Source: DASVTR01 sp033855775 (GTDB taxonomy: Bacteria > Acidobacteriota > Blastocatellia > Pyrinomonadales > Pyrinomonadaceae). Taken from it: 64,000 nt of DNA. The stretch spans positions 103,060-167,059 of the forward strand of contig JAWVFT010000122.1 in NCBI GenBank assembly GCA_033855775.1, given 5' to 3'. The notes beneath the pieces were generated by a model. That model saw nothing but the letters and a program-made list of their open reading frames with translations, was not told the DNA's origin and did not search any database. Positions within the stretch are counted from its first letter, which is position 1. Every line of letters starts with the position of its first letter. A program made the position numbers and the translations under genes. Positions 60,808 to 64,000 of this stretch are shown piece by piece.

Positions 60808-60934
60808 AGCCTGACGGCTTGAAACGCCTGACAGCCAGCGTCTCCGATGAATTTTCGCGGCGGCGGCCAGATATGGCTGCTAAACTATAGACAAAACGAC
60901 GCTTAGCTCGTCTCACCCGCCTACAAAACGAAGT

Positions 60935-61375
60935 CAGATGAGAGCAATCTGACATCAGATGGCTCTCATCTGAGTCGAGATGAGAGTCATCTCGACTCAG
61001 ATTACTCTTATCTCGACTCAGATTACTCTCATCTTGATTAAGATGAAGCTCGTCTTAACTCAGATGAGAGTCATCTCATGTCGGATGACTCTCATCTGAC
61101 ATGAGATGAGGTTCGTCTGAGTCAGATGACTCTCATCTGAGTTAAGACGAGTCTCGTCTGAGTTGAGATGAGTTTGGTTTTATCTCAGACGAGACTCATC
61201 TAAGTCGAGATGAGTCTCGTCTGACCTCAGATGAAAGCAATGCTGTCTCAGTTGAAGGTCATGCGGTTTCAGATGAGCGCGGGTTGAGACAGGATGGCAG
61301 CCGTCTGTGTTGAGTTGAAAGCAAGTTGATTTCAGTTCGGAGCAAGCGGCGTTTGATTGAACGTCGTTCGTGCTC
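60935..61375. repeat. Array of about 21 near-palindromic 21-nt units
   Basis: Motif AGATGA-NNN-TCATCT with linker GAGTC/GACTC recurs with a 21-base period from 60936 to about 61355; only one interval (61104 to 61124) is 20. Units at the left are clear palindromes, some extended: 60972-60998 has 12-bp perfect arms. Variants AGACGA pair with TCGTCT and linkers such as CATGTC face GACATG, so pairing is partly kept by paired changes. Right-hand units decay. Read on the minus strand each unit gives seven residues like DESHLNS, with stops and one slip. It lies between two convergent genes. Confidence 0.85.
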
Positions 61376-61388
61376 TGACTCATAAAGA

Positions 61389-61431
61389 ACAGGGAGCGGC
61401 GCGAGCTTTAAAAACTCGCGCCGCTCCCTGT
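61389..61431 (-). terminator. 17-bp perfect terminator after the TonB-dependent receptor gene
   Basis: Arms 61389-61405 and 61415-61431 pair perfectly around a 9-base loop, 60 bases after the receptor stop. On the minus strand the stem is followed by TCTTTATG. Confidence 0.8.
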
Positions 61432-61490
61432 GTCGGCTTTCGCGCGCCCACGTGTGCTGGCGGAGAGTGGGCGGTTGAAAGCGTTCGGGG

Positions 61491-64000
61491 TTAGAACTGG
61501 AACTTCACGCCGAGCCGGACGCTTGACGGGAATTGGAAGACCAGCCCTTGACCGTAGAACGGGTTGAAGAACTGGATGCCGTTGGCTCCAGAGATGCCGC
61601 TGTTGATGCGCAGCGTGATGTCCTCAACGATGGCGCGCTGGCCGTTGAGAGCGTTGAACCAGTCAACCTGAAAACGCAACTGACGATTCTCGCCAAACTG
61701 AATCGGATAGTAAGCGTTGAGGTCTAGATTGTAGGTCGTCGGCGAACGGTTTCTGCCGGTCGTCGGGTTAATCGCCGTGCCGCGTGGAAGGGCGAAGCCT
61801 TCGTTGTTGCCGTAGATTCCCGCCGGGTCTGGAATCGCGGAGTTAAAGGGAATGCCGCTTTGCGCGCGGAACGATGCGCCAATCAGAAGCTTGAACGGCG
61901 TGCGATAACTGCCGTCGAGCTTGAACTGGTGCGGGCGGTCGTTCGGCAAGCGTCCGTAGGAGTTGGCGAGCAATCCAACGAGGTCGAACAACGAAGTGAT
62001 GTTCGGGTCAGACTGCGCGTTGTCGTTGCGGAACAAGCCTTCGTAGTTGCCGATGAGGCTGGAATAAACATAGGAAGCGATGAACTGATAGTTGTTCGTG
62101 AAACGCTTCGTGGCTGTAAATTCGAGCGCGCGGTAGTAGCGACGAGCGCGACCGAAACGCTGGCCGATGTTCGCCTCGGCCAGCCTGTCCGTCAGGCTCT
62201 CGCCCGGATTGAACAGGAAGTAAGTCGTGCCGTTATCGAACGAGCCGTCTTCAATCACGGAGCCTTGCGCGCGATAGATGCCGCGGAAGCCGACCGCCAG
62301 GTCTTTGACGAGTTCGTATTCAAAACCGGCTGTGACTTCGTTGACGGTCTGCGGCTTCAAGTCAGGGTCGGGCGGCGTCGCCGTGCAACCGAGGCAGCCG
62401 AGGCCGCCCGCCGTGCCTTGCGTCACGACGGAGCCGGTGGGCGCGTTGTAGCGGTCAACGTTGACTTGCTTGTCCTGTTGAATATCGTCGCCGCCCGCGC
62501 GGACGTTGATGTCCAAGGGCAGCGGCGTCTCAAGAAAGCGCGCGTAGTTGATGAAGACCTTGCCCTTGCCCTTGCCTGTGAAGTCGTAGATAAGACCGAC
62601 ACGCGGCTGAAGGTTGTCCTTGAAGTTGTTGAGCGTGACGTAGCGCGTGTTGATGCCGTTGGCCTGCTGGTAATCCCAACGCACCCCGAAGTTGAACTGC
62701 ACGTTCTTGCTCAGCTTGAAATCGTCCTGCGCATAGAAGCTCTCGACGTTGCTCGTCGTGGCTTTGCCCTGCGTGCTCAGGAAGAAATCACGCACGCGCG
62801 TGCTGCTGCGAATCAGGAACGGATTGACCTGAAGCTGCGCCGCCGTCAACGTCGTGTTGGTCGAAGCCGTCGTGATTCCGGCGGGAGCCTGACCGGAAGC
62901 GATAAGCGCGTTGACGCGCGTGGTCAAAGCCGCCGCGGGGCAAATGACGTTGCTGCCCGCGACTGTGCAGACGCCGAAGTTGTTGGTGATGCGAATGCCG
63001 CCCGGCATGATGTTGCCCGGATTGGCCGCGCCCGCTTCCTGTCCGGTCGGGTCTGCGAAGACACGCGGGCCGCCGCTCGAAGTCGTCAGGATAGTGTAGC
63101 GGTTCTGGTTATACTCGAAGCCGTACTTGAACGTGTGACGACCGATGAGATTCTGGAAGCGAGCCTGAACTTCCCAACGGTCACGGTCTTGATTCGTGAC
63201 GAGGCCGTAGCCCTGCCGCACGAAGTTACGCTCAAGAATGCCGCCGCGCCCGTCAACGAAGGCGACGAACCCTTGAGTCGAAGAGATGTTGGTGTCAACG
63301 ACGGGAGCGACCGCGTTGCCGCGTCGAATCGCAAAGTTGTCAATCGCCAAAGGCGTGTTGGCCACACTTGCATCCGGCGTCGCGTTGGCGCGCTGGAAGT
63401 GCAGGCCGAAGGAGATTTCGCCAATCCACGTCGGCGTGATGGTCGAGTTCAAACGCGCAGTGTAGTTGTGGCCGCCCGTCTGTATCTCGCCGCGAAAACT
63501 GTTGAGGTCCGCGCCGAAGCCGGAGCCTGCCGCGACCGCGTTCAAGCCGAAGAGAAAGCCCTTCTGCTTTGTGAAATCGCCGAAGGTCGAGAGCGTCAGC
63601 GTGTTGTTGTTGTTGACGGCGTAAGTCAGCTTGCCCGCGTAGAACGGCGTCGTCACAGTGTTGTTGACTTCCTGACGGAACGTTTGTGTCAACAAGAAAT
63701 TCTCGCGCCGCTGCGGGTTGAAGGCCGCAAAGAATCGGAGCTTGTCTTTCAGGATTGGCCCGCCGATGTCGAAACCGGCATCGAGTTCGGAGAAGCCGTT
63801 CGGAGCCGAACCGAGCGACGGAAAATTCTTCGTCTCACGCACAAAGCTCTTGTGCGTGAAATAGCCGAACGCATCGCCGCGAAACTCGTTGGTGCCGCTC
63901 TTGGTGATGACGTTGAAGATGCCGCCCGTTGACTTGCCATACTCGGCGCCGTACGCGCCCGTCTTGATTTCCACTTCCTGCACAAACTCGAACGGCAGGT
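61491..64000 (-). CDS. TonB-dependent receptor, partial (Oar/CarA-like)
   Basis: The C-terminal 835 residues of a large TonB-dependent outer-membrane receptor; the frame is open beyond the right edge (L-P-F-E-F-V-Q precede), so the signal peptide, regulatory sandwich and TonB box are missing. The visible part begins in the plug, with FVQEVEIKTGAYGAEYGKSTGGIFNVITKSGTNEFRG, then a 22-strand-type barrel ending SVRLGVKFQF with the aromatic C-terminus. This is the Oar-like class with a G-x-Y-x-A-E-Y plug motif, common in acidobacteria. The substrate is unknown. A terminator follows. Confidence 0.92.
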   Translation of the reverse strand, partial: LPFEFVQEVEIKTGAYGAEYGKSTGGIFNVITKSGTNEFRGDAFGYFTHKSFVRETKNFPSLGSAPNGFSELDAGFDIGGPILKDKLRFFAAFNPQRRENFLLTQTFRQEVNNTVTTPFYAGKLTYAVNNNNTLTLSTFGDFTKQKGFLFGLNAVAAGSGFGADLNSFRGEIQTGGHNYTARLNSTITPTWIGEISFGLHFQRANATPDASVANTPLAIDNFAIRRGNAVAPVVDTNISSTQGFVAFVDGRGGILERNFVRQGYGLVTNQDRDRWEVQARFQNLIGRHTFKYGFEYNQNRYTILTTSSGGPRVFADPTGQEAGAANPGNIMPGGIRITNNFGVCTVAGSNVICPAAALTTRVNALIASGQAPAGITTASTNTTLTAAQLQVNPFLIRSSTRVRDFFLSTQGKATTSNVESFYAQDDFKLSKNVQFNFGVRWDYQQANGINTRYVTLNNFKDNLQPRVGLIYDFTGKGKGKVFINYARFLETPLPLDINVRAGGDDIQQDKQVNVDRYNAPTGSVVTQGTAGGLGCLGCTATPPDPDLKPQTVNEVTAGFEYELVKDLAVGFRGIYRAQGSVIEDGSFDNGTTYFLFNPGESLTDRLAEANIGQRFGRARRYYRALEFTATKRFTNNYQFIASYVYSSLIGNYEGLFRNDNAQSDPNITSLFDLVGLLANSYGRLPNDRPHQFKLDGSYRTPFKLLIGASFRAQSGIPFNSAIPDPAGIYGNNEGFALPRGTAINPTTGRNRSPTTYNLDLNAYYPIQFGENRQLRFQVDWFNALNGQRAIVEDITLRINSGISGANGIQFFNPFYGQGLVFQFPSSVRLGVKFQF

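Noticed and set aside
60935..61375. CRISPR array
   Set aside because: The 21-nt units are continuous, with no unique spacers between constant repeats, and no cas gene lies in the window.
61180..61383. Small minus-strand gene over the 21-nt array
   Set aside because: It is one open piece of the degenerate repeat; stops and a 1-base slip interrupt the same frame to the left, and there is no ribosome site.

Overview
The window reads as a chromosomal segment of a GC-rich, Gram-negative bacterium, most likely an acidobacterium of the Blastocatellia type. This is inferred from gene content, not from a marker gene: a Ser/Thr kinase fused to TPRs, a winged-helix/PD40 regulator, carboxypeptidase-regulatory outer-membrane barrels, a large TonB-dependent receptor, a DUF1015-serA-serC cluster and an NtrC-type two-component pair. 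No rRNA, tRNA, transposase, integrase or CRISPR array was found.

Layout. 1-4.7 kb: partial amidohydrolase, a DUF1326 membrane protein, a GlsB/YeaQ-type protein, a Lys-rich twin-Cys miniprotein and a flavin dehydrogenase ending in a long terminator. 4.7-8 kb (minus): Ser/Thr kinase-TPR plus a small acidic GDPPPP-repeat protein. 8.4-11.6 kb (minus): icd-purE-purK. 11.8-13.3 kb: a coiled-coil repeat protein and an RRM protein. 13.5-16.8 kb (minus): M28 peptidase and PD40 protein. 16.9-22.2 kb (minus): DUF1015, serA, an SLBB protein, an SDR and serC, a serine-biosynthesis cluster. 22.6-24.2 kb (minus): two small genes with a CarD-like one upstream, infA and a second RRM gene. 24.4-31.7 kb: prolyl-hydroxylase-like enzyme, sensor kinase/NtrC regulator pair and an outer-membrane barrel. 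32.2-35.4 kb: M16 peptidase, metallo-hydrolase and small secreted proteins. 35.5-46.9 kb: purB, purS, purQ and purL on the plus strand, interrupted by an AT-rich block of secreted proteins between purS and purQ and by PilZ, SRA-like and thioredoxin-fold genes between purQ and purL. 47.5-51.3 kb: pabB-pabC (p-aminobenzoate) and a class I aldolase. 51.4-53.7 kb: ECF sigma, RskA-type anti-sigma and a fasciclin protein. 54-57.5 kb: metallo-hydrolase and winged-helix/PD40 regulator. 57.7-60.8 kb: two small DNA-binding proteins, a wHTH/TIR-like protein and a TPR protein. 61.5-64 kb: TonB-dependent receptor running off the end.

Most unusual: (1) a 440-bp array of about 21 near-palindromic 21-nt units at 60935-61375, whose minus strand reads as a degenerate seven-residue repeat with stops; (2) a homologous, covarying 5' leader of about 115 nt in front of both RRM genes, a candidate cis-regulatory RNA; (3) several families of 7-nt tandem repeats, often inverted, spread between genes and in places entering coding sequence; (4) a 28-bp imperfect direct repeat carrying a purS-stop/purQ-start junction on both sides of a 3.5-kb segment that splits the pur operon; (5) a three-gene group of excisionase-like HTH, stand-alone Fis-type domain and wHTH/TIR-like protein.
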